Source of the DNA: Chloroflexi bacterium CFX6
Lineage (GTDB): Bacteria; Chloroflexota; Anaerolineae; Anaerolineales; Villigracilaceae
DNA: 42,853 nt
Direction: 5' to 3'
NCBI GenBank assembly: GCA_030263595.1
Contig: SZPG01000029.1
Coordinates: forward strand, 1-42,853
Shown: positions 7,909-15,967 of the stretch, one piece after another
How the letters are laid out: each line of letters begins with the position of its first letter
Numbering within the stretch: the stretch's first letter is position 1
Position numbers and translations under genes: made by a program
Notes under the pieces: generated by a model
What the model saw: the letters and a program-made list of their open reading frames with translations, nothing else
Databases searched by the model: none
Told to the model about the DNA's origin: nothing

Positions 7909-8992
7909 TTAATTTTTCGAGCGCAGGTATGCCTCCATGAATTCGTCGAGGTCGCCGTCCAGCACAGCCTGCGCGTTGCCGGTCTCGTGATCGGTGCGAT
8001 GATCCTTGACCATTTGGTAGGGATGCAGAACGTACGAGCGGATCTGGCTTCCCCATTCGGCTTTTGTGTATTCGCCGCGCAGGATGGCGCGCTCCTCCTC
8101 TTTTTCCGCCTGTTTGAGTTGAAGCAGGCGCGCCCGCAGGATCTTCATGGCGAATTCCCGGTTTTGCGTTTGCGAGCGTTCGTTCTGGCACGTGACCACG
8201 ATGCCCGTCGGGATGTGCGTGAGGCGGACGGCGGTCGCGTTCTTTTGAACGTTCTGCCCGCCCGCGCCGGATGAACGATAGACGTCCATCTTGATCTCGC
8301 CCGGATCAATTTCGATCTCTGCTTCGTCCATCGCCACCTGCGGCAGGACCTCGACCAGCGCGAAGGACGTGTGCCGGCGATGCGCGGCGTCGAACGGGGA
8401 AAGGCGCACGAGGCGATGCACGCCCTTCTCCGAACGCAGATAACCGTAGGCGTATTCGCCGTTGACCGCGATGGTTACGCTCTTGATGCCCGCCTCTTCG
8501 CCCTCGGTATAGTCGAAGATTTCGGCTTCGTAACCGCGCGCCTCCGCCCAGCGCAGGTACATGCGCTCGAGCATCGCCGCCCAGTCCTGCGAGTCGGTGC
8601 CGCCCGCGCCGGCGTGGATGGCAAGGATGGCGGAGTCGTGATCGTATCGGCCGGAAAGCATCGCGGTAAAGGAACGTTTCTCGAGCTCGGTCTCGATGAC
8701 GGCAACCTCGGTTTCCAGTTCGCCGCGCAGGCTTTCGTCGTCCAGTTCGGCGAGTTCGAGCGCGTCGTGCAGTCGGCGCGAAAAACCGCGCCACGATTCG
8801 ACTTCGTTCCTGACGTTGTTATATTGCTTCATCACCTTTTGGGCTTCGGCTGGATCGCTCCAGAAGCCCGGCGATTCTATTTCCTTTTCGAATTGCGAGA
8901 GTTGGGCTTCTTTACCGGCGAAGTCAAAGACGCACCAGTAATTGCCGGGTTATGTCCTGCGCGGACTTCAAACGGTTTACGAGGTCTTGCAT
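7909..8992 (-). CDS. prfB: Peptide chain release factor 2, with programmed +1 frameshift
   Basis: RF2 recognises UAA/UGA stop codons and triggers peptide release. The ATG at 8992 (GGAG upstream) opens 22 codons ending CTT at 8929-8927, followed by in-frame TGA (8926-8924) and C: the canonical CUU-UGA-C autoregulatory shift site. Skipping one base (8926) gives a continuous 360-residue product. It carries the codon-recognition tripeptide SPF (about 198-200) and the catalytic GGQ in SSGAGGQ (about 244-246), close to their positions in known RF2. Only a weak Shine-Dalgarno-like CTGGTG precedes the slip site. The gene lies 69 bp after ftsY and its stop codon adjoins the ACP ribosome-binding site. 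Confidence 0.95.
8923..8929 (-). promoter_or_regulatory. RF2 autoregulatory +1 frameshift site CTTTGAC
   Basis: Read on the minus strand, CTT TGA C follows codon 21 of prfB. When RF2 is scarce, slow termination at the poorly recognised UGA-C lets the ribosome slip +1 on CUU, restoring RF2. In the zero frame translation stops after 22 residues. Confidence 0.95.
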
Positions 8993-9061
8993 GGTTTCTC
9001 CTTGTTGTGGATTGCAACGGCTTGCCGCCGCAACGCAGGAGCAAGTTCCTGCGTTCCAAAA

Positions 9062-9970
9062 TTATTTTCCTAAAATTCCTTGAACGAAGGCATCGGGGTC
9101 GAAGGGCGTCAAATCTTCGGGTTTTTCGCCGAGACCGGCAAACAGAATGGGCAACCCCAGTTCGCGCTGGATGGCGAACGCCATGCCGCCGCGCGCGGAC
9201 GAATCCAGTTTGGACAATATCACGCCCGTCACGCCCACCGCTTCCCTGAACGCCTTCGCCTGTTGCAGCGCGTTCTGCCCGGTGGTGGAATCCAATACCA
9301 GCCAGACCGCATGAGGCGCGCCGGGAAGCGCCTTGCCGATCACGCGATGAACCTTCTTCAATTCCTCCATCAGATTGAAACGGGTGTGCAAACGCCCGGC
9401 CGTATCAACCAGGACGAGGTCAACGTTTCGCGAGACGCCCGCCTGGACGGCGTTGAACGCCACCGCGCCGGGATCCGATTCGGGCGCGCCTGCGATCACG
9501 TCCACCCCGAGCCTATCTCCCCACACCTGAAGTTGATCCACCGCCGCAGCGCGGAACGTATCCGCCGCGCCGAAGAGGATACTTTTGCCCTCGGATCGAA
9601 AACGTTGTCCGAGTTTGGCAATGGTGGTCGTCTTGCCCGAACCGTTGACGCCGACCATCATGATCACGGACGGTTTGTTCGTCCATGCGAGGGTCGGCGG
9701 GTCGGTCAGCCGCGAGCGGAGTTCCGCCTGGAGCGCCTCCCAAAGTTCGTCGGAGCGGGTCAAGCCCTCGGTCCGCACGAGGCGTTGAAGCGATTCGATG
9801 ATCCCGGTCGAGGTCTCGATCCCCACGTCCGCCTGGATGAGAAGCGTCTCCAATTCGTCCCACGTATCCTGTGTAATCTCCGTCGCGCCCAGAACGGACT
9901 TGAGCCTGCCGAACGCGGCTTTGCCCGTTTTGGCGAGTCCGCTTCTCCATTTTGTAAATATCTCTGCCAT
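9062..9970 (-). CDS. ftsY: Signal recognition particle receptor FtsY
   Basis: The 302-residue SRP-type GTPase delivers ribosome-nascent-chain complexes to the membrane translocon. The N domain spans about residues 1-95. The G domain shows [10 protein letters not shown] (107-115), the insertion-box [11 protein letters not shown] (about 137-147), DTAGRL (about 189-194) and SKLD (about 255), plus the C-terminal [12 protein letters not shown] typical of FtsY. It lacks the long acidic N-terminal A domain of E. coli, like many Gram-positive and Chloroflexi forms. TATAAT (minus strand, 9985-9980) lies only 9 nt before the ATG, which points to a nearly leaderless transcript. It heads the run ftsY-prfB-acp-AMP ligase-TPR-rhomboid. 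Confidence 0.96.
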   Translation of the reverse strand: MAEIFTKWRSGLAKTGKAAFGRLKSVLGATEITQDTWDELETLLIQADVGIETSTGIIESLQRLVRTEGLTRSDELWEALQAELRSRLTDPPTLAWTNKPSVIMMVGVNGSGKTTTIAKLGQRFRSEGKSILFGAADTFRAAAVDQLQVWGDRLGVDVIAGAPESDPGAVAFNAVQAGVSRNVDLVLVDTAGRLHTRFNLMEELKKVHRVIGKALPGAPHAVWLVLDSTTGQNALQQAKAFREAVGVTGVILSKLDSSARGGMAFAIQRELGLPILFAGLGEKPEDLTPFDPDAFVQGILGK

Positions 9971-9979
9971 GACGGGCGG

Positions 9980-9985
9980 ATTATA
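9980..9985 (-). promoter_or_regulatory. -10 box of ftsY, nearly leaderless
   Basis: TATAAT on the minus strand ends 9 nt before the ftsY ATG, so the transcript would start about 2-4 nt before the start codon. No Shine-Dalgarno sequence fits in the gap and no clear -35 was found. Confidence 0.6.
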
Positions 9986-10069
9986 TCATGGGGTATTGTG
10001 TTATACTTTTCGACCGTTCAAGGGCAATTATGTAATTTGCCCAAAATCAATAAATGAAGGTGTAACAGA

Positions 10070-10414
10070 ATGTCAAACGAACCCATCAACGTCACAGACG
10101 CCGCTTTCGAGAAAACCGTGCTTCAATCGCCGATCCCCGTCATTGTGGATTTCTGGGCGCCGTGGTGCGGGCCCTGCAAAATGGTCGCCCCCACCCTCGA
10201 AAAACTCGCCAGGGAATACGAGGGCAAGGTGCTTATCGCAAAAGTGAACACCGATGAAAACCCCGAATGGATGATGAAATACGGCATCCAGGGAATCCCG
10301 ACCATGTTGTTCGTCTCGGGCGGCAAGGTCGTGCATCGGCAGGTCGGCGCGCTGCCCGAACGCATGTTGCGCGATACGGTATCCCAATTCCTGGAGGTCG
10401 TCGGTCAGTCGTAG
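10070..10414 (+). CDS. trxA: Thioredoxin
   Basis: The 114-residue cytoplasmic thiol-disulfide reductant has the active site WCGPCK (Cys33, Cys36) after VIVDFWAP, the cis-proline motif GIQGIPTM and a complete thioredoxin fold. The start is ATG 10070 with AAGGTG upstream. An extended -10 (TGTTATACT, 9999-10007) lies upstream, and a small GGGCAA/TTGCCC hairpin (10022-10042) lies in the leader. The first of three lipoprotein genes follows 16 bp later, so they may be co-transcribed. Thioredoxins are often multicopy, so the gene name marks the family, not a unique orthologue. Confidence 0.95.
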   Translation: MSNEPINVTDAAFEKTVLQSPIPVIVDFWAPWCGPCKMVAPTLEKLAREYEGKVLIAKVNTDENPEWMMKYGIQGIPTMLFVSGGKVVHRQVGALPERMLRDTVSQFLEVVGQS

Positions 10415-10430
10415 CCCGAAGGAGGGCGCA

Positions 10431-11090
10431 ATGAAAAGACTTTTCGTTTTTACAACGTTGCTGGCGGTTCTCACAGGTTCGTGTTCGGCGCTGCAAACCC
10501 CGCCGGAGTCTGGATCGCCGGTGGATATGCAGGCGACCATTGACTCCATTGTCCGCACTGCCTCCGCGCAAACCCTGGCGGTTCAACCCTCGCCGACAAC
10601 TGCCCCAGCCACCGATACAGCGATCCCAACCTCAACCTTTTCGCCGACCGCCGAAGCGCCCGACGCGTCCTCCTTAACCTCCGCCCCCAACCTGACCACG
10701 ACCCCGGCCACCGCCACCAGCGGACCGGGAGACATTCCAACCGAAACGCCCACGGCAACGAAAGCCGTCTCCGCGAACCTCACGCAGTCGCCGACGCTGG
10801 GTCCTCTTTTGTGGGGTACCCTGCCCCCGGCGGTCCCGTTTGCCAACATCACCATCGTGAACAAATCCAAGACACAGGTGTACATCTCGCTTCAAAACCA
10901 GCCGCCGGACAGGCAGGTCGCGATCCTGGAATATCCGGTAAAAGGTCACGTCAAGGTCAAAGCGCCGCTTGGATATTATCTCTACGTCGTGTGGGTCGGC
11001 GGGAGGAAGATCGTCGGGAATTTCACCCTCCACGCGGACGACGAACTCACGATTGACGTTTATAGAGACAGAGTCGAAATCAAGCAATAA
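10431..11090 (+). CDS. Lipoprotein with Pro/Thr linker, paralogue 1 of 3
   Basis: The 219-residue protein has a lipoprotein signal peptide (MKRLFVFTTLLAVLTGSC, lipid Cys18). A short conserved segment resembles the next two genes (VDMQATIDSIVRTASAQTLA), followed by a long Thr/Pro/Ala-rich linker (about 48-125) and a compact C-terminal domain (about 135-219) rich in beta-type sequence. The linker probably spans the cell-wall or surface layer, displaying the domain outside the membrane. The start follows GGAGGG. No function can be assigned. It follows thioredoxin by 16 bp and precedes a paralogue by 15 bp. Confidence 0.85.
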   Translation: MKRLFVFTTLLAVLTGSCSALQTPPESGSPVDMQATIDSIVRTASAQTLAVQPSPTTAPATDTAIPTSTFSPTAEAPDASSLTSAPNLTTTPATATSGPGDIPTETPTATKAVSANLTQSPTLGPLLWGTLPPAVPFANITIVNKSKTQVYISLQNQPPDRQVAILEYPVKGHVKVKAPLGYYLYVVWVGGRKIVGNFTLHADDELTIDVYRDRVEIKQ

Positions 11091-11105
11091 GGAAATCCGA
11101 ACAGA

Positions 11106-11684
11106 ATGAAATCGAAACTCCGGGCGGGTATCGTCGTACTCAGCCTGTTTCTTCACGCGTGCGGCAGCGCGCCTGCCGCGCCGACCGTCAACGCGGAAAG
11201 CATACAGGCTTCCGCCGTCGCGGCGGCGTCCACCATGGTTGTCGAAACGCAGGCGGCGGCTCCCACCGATACCCCCATCCCTCCCACCGACCCGCCCAGC
11301 CCCACTGCCCTTCCAACCGATACGCCTCCCCCCACCGAGACCCGCGTTCCGGCGACTCCCTCCCTCACGAAGGATCCGTGCGACAAGCCTCTCACCTCCT
11401 GGCAGGGACCCTCCGCTCAATTGAGCGTTTCTTACGAATACAGCCCGCAGTCCAAGGACGATAAGGTCGTTGTCTCGTTGTGGGTGATGAGCGACCTGGG
11501 CGAATGCGGTTTCCTTTCCAGCCTGTCAACGGGACCCGTCGGGCAATACTCGGCGGCGGCTTACGTGGACGGCGCACAGGACTTCAAAGTTTTCGGCGGC
11601 TTCCGCATCACCGAAGCGAACTGGAAAATTGTCGTCCGAAATGATAGTATTGTCGCGCTGGGCAGTTGCTACCCGAATTGTTAA
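11106..11684 (+). CDS. Lipoprotein with Pro/Thr linker, paralogue 2 of 3
   Basis: The 192-residue protein has signal peptide MKSKLRAGIVVLSLFLHAC (lipid Cys19), then an ESIQASAVAAASTMVVETQA segment. The linker is of TDTP and PTDTPP units (about 52-85). The C-terminal domain (about 90-192) contains conserved Cys residues (CDKP, LGECGF, SCYPNC) that could form disulfides outside the membrane. GECGF and the ASAVAA segment are shared with the next gene, showing tandem duplication. The function is unknown; the context with thioredoxin could be coincidental. Confidence 0.85.
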   Translation: MKSKLRAGIVVLSLFLHACGSAPAAPTVNAESIQASAVAAASTMVVETQAAAPTDTPIPPTDPPSPTALPTDTPPPTETRVPATPSLTKDPCDKPLTSWQGPSAQLSVSYEYSPQSKDDKVVVSLWVMSDLGECGFLSSLSTGPVGQYSAAAYVDGAQDFKVFGGFRITEANWKIVVRNDSIVALGSCYPNC

Positions 11685-11707
11685 TTACACAGGAGAAATA
11701 GATCAAA

Positions 11708-12334
11708 ATGAAACGCTTCACGATTATTCCACTTATGGCGCTGATCATGGCAATGATCATCAGCGCCTGCGGCGGCGGAACGCCCGCCGAACCGACGGTA
11801 AGCCCGCAGGACGTTCAAGCCTCGGCGGTCGCCGCGGCGCTCACCATTGTCGCGGAAACGAATGCGGCGATCCCCACCAACACACCCCTCCCACCGACCA
11901 ATACGCCGGAACCAACGCCGCTGCCGACAGATACGCCGGTGCCCTCCCCCACCCTGGATCCGGCTGTCATCCCGACCTTTACGTCCGCCCCACAGGCATC
12001 CACTACACAGAATCCCTGCAACCGCCTCCTCCCCAACCCCGTGGTCGGGCATCCCACAAAAATAAGGATCTTCAACAACACAAAACTCGACGGTGTGAAG
12101 ATCTCCCTCTACTTCGAAAATACTGCGTTTGGCGAATGTGGATTCGCGTATATCCCGATATTCAGCAAAAATCAGTCTGAAACATACACTCATCTCACCC
12201 AGGGAGCGTACACCATGTATGCGTGGACGGATGACGGAAAACTAAACGTCGGTCCCGCCTTCGTAAATATCACGGGCCCCGACCTGACGACTTTCGAGAT
12301 CCGTGATAACTCCATCAATATTTCGGGTCCGTAG
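11708..12334 (+). CDS. Lipoprotein with Pro/Thr linker, paralogue 3 of 3
   Basis: The 208-residue protein has signal peptide MKRFTIIPLMALIMAMIISAC (lipid Cys21). The QDVQASAVAAALTIVAET segment is nearly identical in pattern to paralogue 2. A TNTPLPPTNTPEPTPLPTDT linker and a C-terminal domain (about 100-208) follow, the latter with NPCNRLLP and GECGFAYIP. RBS AGGAGA lies 11 nt upstream. The domain looks like a small extracellular beta sandwich but no family was recognised. The gene is followed by a long inverted repeat and a strong bidirectional terminator. Confidence 0.85.
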   Translation: MKRFTIIPLMALIMAMIISACGGGTPAEPTVSPQDVQASAVAAALTIVAETNAAIPTNTPLPPTNTPEPTPLPTDTPVPSPTLDPAVIPTFTSAPQASTTQNPCNRLLPNPVVGHPTKIRIFNNTKLDGVKISLYFENTAFGECGFAYIPIFSKNQSETYTHLTQGAYTMYAWTDDGKLNVGPAFVNITGPDLTTFEIRDNSINISGP

Positions 12335-12344
12335 GGTCGAAGAT

Positions 12345-12407
12345 AAACCGTCCCGAAGGTTTGCTCGAAGAAACATCGGTCGCTTGCGTCAACCTTCGGG
12401 ACGGTTT
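12345..12407. repeat. Perfect 17-bp inverted repeat, CGTCCCGAAG family
   Basis: AAACCGTCCCGAAGGTT (12345-12361) and its exact reverse complement (12391-12407) flank a 29-nt loop. The arm core matches the hairpin at 3199-3251, 9 kb away, so this is a dispersed palindromic unit rather than a gene-specific terminator. A separate, better terminator follows at 12419-12454. Confidence 0.85.
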
Positions 12408-12418
12408 CAACTCGCCCG

Positions 12419-12454
12419 AATCAAAAAGCCGGCGGTATCGCCGGCTTTTTGATT
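12419..12454. terminator. Bidirectional terminator (lipoprotein / ABC ATPase)
   Basis: AATCAAAAAGCCGGCG and CGCCGGCTTTTTGATT make a perfect 16-bp stem with a GTAT loop and U-runs on both strands. It serves the convergent lipoprotein (plus) and aapP-like (minus) genes. Confidence 0.92.
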
Positions 12455-12455
12455 C

Positions 12456-13196
12456 CTAATGCGAAAGTATCTGCGAGAGGAACAACTTCGTCCGGTCCTC
12501 CTTCGGATTTTTGAAAATCTCCTCGGGGGCGCCGCTCTCCACGATCTGACCCTGGTCGAAGAAGAACATGCGGTCCGCCACAGCGCGGGCGAAACCCATT
12601 TCGTGCGTGACCACCAGCATGGTCATGCCCGATTTCGCCAGTTCGATCATCACGTCCAGCACTTCCTTGATCATCTCCGGGTCGAGCGCGGAGGTCGGCT
12701 CGTCGAAGAGCATGATCTTCGGCTGCATGGCAAGCGAACGCGCAATTGCCACACGCTGCTGCTGCCCGCCCGAAAGTTGACCGGGAAATTTGCCGGCTTG
12801 TTCAGGAATGCCGACACGTTCGAGTAATTCCGTGGCCACCTTCTCAGCCTTGTCTTTGGGCCATTTGCGTACCCAGATGGGCGCAAGGGTGATGTTCTGC
12901 ATCACGGTCAAATGAGGGAAGAGGTTGAACTGCTGGAACACCATGCCGGTTTCCATGCGGACCTGCTCGATGTGACGAACGTCGTGGCTTAACTCAATGC
13001 CATCCACGATGATCTGTCCCCGTTGATGTTCCTCGAGACGATTGATCGTGCGGATAAAAGTGGATTTGCCGGAGCCGGAAGGACCGAATATGACAATCAC
13101 TTCACGCTTCTTGACCTCCATATCCACACCTCTGAGCGCGTGGAAATTGCCAAACCATTTATGAACATCTTTGCATACGATGATCGGTTCGTTCAT
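12456..13196 (-). CDS. aapP: Polar amino-acid ABC transporter ATP-binding protein
   Basis: The 246-residue ABC ATPase of the GlnQ/AapP type powers amino-acid import. It has Walker [10 protein letters not shown] (38-46), Q-loop [10 protein letters not shown], signature LSGGQQQR (141-148), Walker B IMLFDEP (161-167) and the switch His in VVTHEMGFA. The start is ATG 13196, where homology begins. A longer reading frame extends upstream but is hydrophobic and unlike the family. The start lies 10 bp after the permease stop. It is the last gene of the aapJQMP-type cluster and ends at the bidirectional terminator. Substrate range is set by the binding protein. Confidence 0.95.
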   Translation of the reverse strand: MNEPIIVCKDVHKWFGNFHALRGVDMEVKKREVIVIFGPSGSGKSTFIRTINRLEEHQRGQIIVDGIELSHDVRHIEQVRMETGMVFQQFNLFPHLTVMQNITLAPIWVRKWPKDKAEKVATELLERVGIPEQAGKFPGQLSGGQQQRVAIARSLAMQPKIMLFDEPTSALDPEMIKEVLDVMIELAKSGMTMLVVTHEMGFARAVADRMFFFDQGQIVESGAPEEIFKNPKEDRTKLFLSQILSH

Positions 13197-13206
13197 GGGA
13201 GGAACC

Positions 13207-14706
13207 TCATTCACTTTCGACCACACCCAGGCGCACTTCCAAACGGCGGCTTGCCTGGGACATGGCATAACTGAAGACAAAAAAGAACAAACCAGCAAAA
13301 AGGTATATCTCTCGCACCGCGCCAAGATAATCACGCGCTTTGATCACACTCTCCCCTACGGCGAGCACATCCAGCAGCCCAACAATCGCCACCAGCGAGG
13401 TGTCCTTGAAGATGCTGACAAACTGACCCATGATCGGGGGAATGACGGCGCGCAGCGCCTGCGGCAGCACGATCAAACTCGTCACTAGGAACTCATTCAA
13501 GCCGAGCGCCCGGGCTGCTTCGACCTGTTCGTTACGTACAGCCTGCAGCCCGCCGCGCACGATCTCTGCCAGGTAGGCGGCGGTGAAGAGCGTCATTCCG
13601 ACCATGGCGCGCAGAACCCGGTCGATGCTAACCTCAAGAGGCAGGAAGAGCGGCAGCATCACCTGAGCCATGAAGAGGATCGAGATCAGGGGCACTCCGC
13701 GCACCAGCTCAATGAACAAGACGCTAAACCATTTCACGACAGGCAGCGAGCTGCGTCGTCCGAGTGCAAGCAGCACGCCAATGGGAAAGGAGGCTACGAT
13801 GCTGACCACGGCTAGCGACAACGTAAGCAAGATTCCGCTCCAGATATTGGGCGGCACAATCACGAGCACTTCAACTGGATCAACCGCTTCGTTGCCGACC
13901 TCGAAGGTGGTCAGTACCATCAGGATGATGGGGAGGCTTATCAACCAGATCGCTCCGAGCACACGGGTACTCCCGCCTACATTAGCAAAAGCCCGCCCCA
14001 CCGCGCGACCGATGAGCAGGCACAAACCGAATGTGAGCAATAGCGGGAGTGCCATCGGTGTCCTCAGTCCAAAGATCCAGGGCTGGCTTAATGTACTCAG
14101 GGGAACCATGAGGGCGAGAATGACCAGCGTGCCGATGTTCGCCAGGATCCGGGAACGGCGTTTCTGGAAGATCATCCAGGATGCGCCCGCCAGTAGACCT
14201 GTAAGCGTGAGCGCGGCATTTGCCCGCCAGGTTTGGTCAAGCGCGATGAGCACATCAGGACGGACGATGTAATACCCAATATTATTGACGATGGTACGGA
14301 AGCTGGGAAGGGTGATGCCGCGTATCAGGATGGTCAGCGCGAAGGGCATCAACAGCCAGCCGACCAGTAACACCTGACGCACGCGTGGATTCCCCTGCCG
14401 GGACCACAAAGCCCAGGTGAGCACGCCCATCAAGACGATCAGGATCAAGCTCACGCCCAGGCGCCAGACCTCGGTGCCAGGGTAACGACCCCAGGTCAGA
14501 ACGCCCAGGTTGTTGGTAACCGCCGACCAGTTCGCTTCCTGTACAGACCAGATCACAAACGAGCGCGCGAAAAAGTAGACCAGGATCAGGGTGAGGATCG
14601 TCAGCAGGCTGTTGAACCAATTGCTGAACAGGTTGGCGCGCAACCAGCCCAGGACTCCCAGGGAGGTAATCGGCGGTTTGATCGAGGACCTTTCTGCGTG
14701 TTCCAT
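13207..14706 (-). CDS. aapM: General L-amino-acid ABC transporter permease, AapM-like
   Basis: The 499-residue inner-membrane permease has about ten hydrophobic segments. The C-terminal third is the conserved HisM-type permease core, with the cytoplasmic coupling loop [20 protein letters not shown] (EAA motif) and [18 protein letters not shown]. The N-terminal two thirds hold extra transmembrane segments, as in AapQ/AapM proteins, but this one is longer than the roughly 380-400 residues I expect. It is separated from the AapQ-like gene by 8 bp and the two should form the heterodimeric channel. No frameshift or truncation was seen. Confidence 0.92.
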   Translation of the reverse strand: MEHAERSSIKPPITSLGVLGWLRANLFSNWFNSLLTILTLILVYFFARSFVIWSVQEANWSAVTNNLGVLTWGRYPGTEVWRLGVSLILIVLMGVLTWALWSRQGNPRVRQVLLVGWLLMPFALTILIRGITLPSFRTIVNNIGYYIVRPDVLIALDQTWRANAALTLTGLLAGASWMIFQKRRSRILANIGTLVILALMVPLSTLSQPWIFGLRTPMALPLLLTFGLCLLIGRAVGRAFANVGGSTRVLGAIWLISLPIILMVLTTFEVGNEAVDPVEVLVIVPPNIWSGILLTLSLAVVSIVASFPIGVLLALGRRSSLPVVKWFSVLFIELVRGVPLISILFMAQVMLPLFLPLEVSIDRVLRAMVGMTLFTAAYLAEIVRGGLQAVRNEQVEAARALGLNEFLVTSLIVLPQALRAVIPPIMGQFVSIFKDTSLVAIVGLLDVLAVGESVIKARDYLGAVREIYLFAGLFFFVFSYAMSQASRRLEVRLGVVESE

Positions 14707-14714
14707 AGGTCTCC

Positions 14715-15905
14715 TTACCGTTCCGGGATCTTCAGGCGGGCATTGAGAGCGTTCATCACAGCAGAAATCAACAGGCTGATCAGGAGATAGGTTGCCATCA
14801 TCAGGCTGATCACCTGCACCGCCTGACCGGATTGGTTGAAGATCGTGGATGAGATGTTGTACAGATCCGGAAAGCCCACTCCTACGGCAAGACTGGAGTT
14901 CTTAGCCAGATTGAGATACTGGTTGGTAAGCGGGGGGATGATTACCCGCATAGCCTGGGGCAGGATCACCAGACGCAGCACCTGCGCCTGGGTCAGGCCG
15001 GAGGCTTTTGCAGCTTCGAGCTGTCCCTTGGGAACCGCCAGGATACCAGCCCGAACGATATCGGCGATGAACGCCGCAGTATAAAGCACGAGTCCGAAGA
15101 GAATCCCGGCAAACTCAGGTGTCAGACGGGCGCCTCCCTCGATGCGTAAGCCTACCAACTCGGGATACTCGAGTGTATAGGGGTTTCCCGGGAGCAGGAT
15201 CCAGCTCAAAAGTGGTACGCCGAAGATCAGAAAACTCGCCTTTAGACCCGGGCGAGTCTCTTCTCCGGTCTGGATGCGCCGCTGAAGCAAAACGCGATAG
15301 AGGAGGATCCCACCGACCAGCGCCGCCCCAGTGAGCGCCAGCCAGAGCATGGAGCTCTCCTGGGGTACTGCCCGAGGCAGGAAAAGGCCGCGGTTGCTCA
15401 GACTGAACGGACCCAGGATCAAACGATCCTGGAGTGAGGGCAATTTTAAGATAATACCAAAGTAGATAAAAAATAACTGCACCAGCAGCGGCGTGTTGCG
15501 CATGACCTCGACGTATGCGCCGACGAGATTGCGCAACAACCAGTTGGTCGAAAGCAGGGCAATGCCAGCCAGGATACCCAGTACGGTAGCCAGGACAAGA
15601 CCAAAAACGATTACGCGGATCGAGTTTACGAAGCCGACAATGTAGGCGCGCCAGAAGGAATCGGTGCGTTCAAAAGGGATACCTTCCCCGATACCAAAGC
15701 CAGCGGTGCGTTGGAAGAATCCAAAGCTCAGGTCCAGCCCGCGTTCGTCGAGGGATGTCATTAGATTACCGATCAGCCAATACCCGGCGATCAGCACCAG
15801 GGTGACGAAGATTATCTGGGCGAGCGCCTGCAAGAAGCGCGTGTCTCGCCAGAAGGACCAACGGCTATGCTGGAGCGAAGCGGTTTCAGGGGTGTCTGTT
15901 GTCAT
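14715..15905 (-). CDS. aapQ: General L-amino-acid ABC transporter permease, AapQ-like
   Basis: This 396-residue membrane permease has the N-terminal pattern of AapQ, including GLDLSFGFFQRTAGFGIGE and IPFERTDSFWRAYIVGFVNS. The EAA-loop core follows toward the C-terminus (LEAAKASGLTQAQVLRLVIL, IIPPLTNQYLNLAKNSSLAV). It is the partner of the AapM-like protein for import of many L-amino acids. It follows the binding-protein gene after 62 bp containing a perfect hairpin, a layout that usually lowers permease expression relative to the binding protein. Length is normal for the family. Confidence 0.94.
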   Translation of the reverse strand: MTTDTPETASLQHSRWSFWRDTRFLQALAQIIFVTLVLIAGYWLIGNLMTSLDERGLDLSFGFFQRTAGFGIGEGIPFERTDSFWRAYIVGFVNSIRVIVFGLVLATVLGILAGIALLSTNWLLRNLVGAYVEVMRNTPLLVQLFFIYFGIILKLPSLQDRLILGPFSLSNRGLFLPRAVPQESSMLWLALTGAALVGGILLYRVLLQRRIQTGEETRPGLKASFLIFGVPLLSWILLPGNPYTLEYPELVGLRIEGGARLTPEFAGILFGLVLYTAAFIADIVRAGILAVPKGQLEAAKASGLTQAQVLRLVILPQAMRVIIPPLTNQYLNLAKNSSLAVGVGFPDLYNISSTIFNQSGQAVQVISLMMATYLLISLLISAVMNALNARLKIPER

Positions 15906-15915
15906 GAATTCGAGG

Positions 15916-15945
15916 TTGCAGCCCTATCCGCAGATAGGGCTGCAA
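15916..15945 (-). terminator. Intercistronic hairpin after the binding-protein gene
   Basis: TTGCAGCCCTATC and GATAGGGCTGCAA form a perfect 13-bp stem with a 4-nt loop, lying between the aapJ stop (15968) and the aapQ start (15905). Without a strong U-run it is more likely an mRNA-stabilising or attenuating hairpin than a full terminator. Confidence 0.7.
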
Positions 15946-15967
15946 TCTATAACCCCAAGTGTCAGGT

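Noticed and set aside
8835..8992. Reading prfB as a 308-residue gene starting inside the frame
   Set aside because: The N-terminal 22 codons with ribosome-binding site, plus the CTT-TGA-C shift site, account for a full-length RF2; the short form would lack its first domain part.
10674..11420. Gly/Arg-rich minus-strand frame over the lipoprotein genes
   Set aside because: It is the complement of the Pro/Thr-rich linker codons, not an independent gene.
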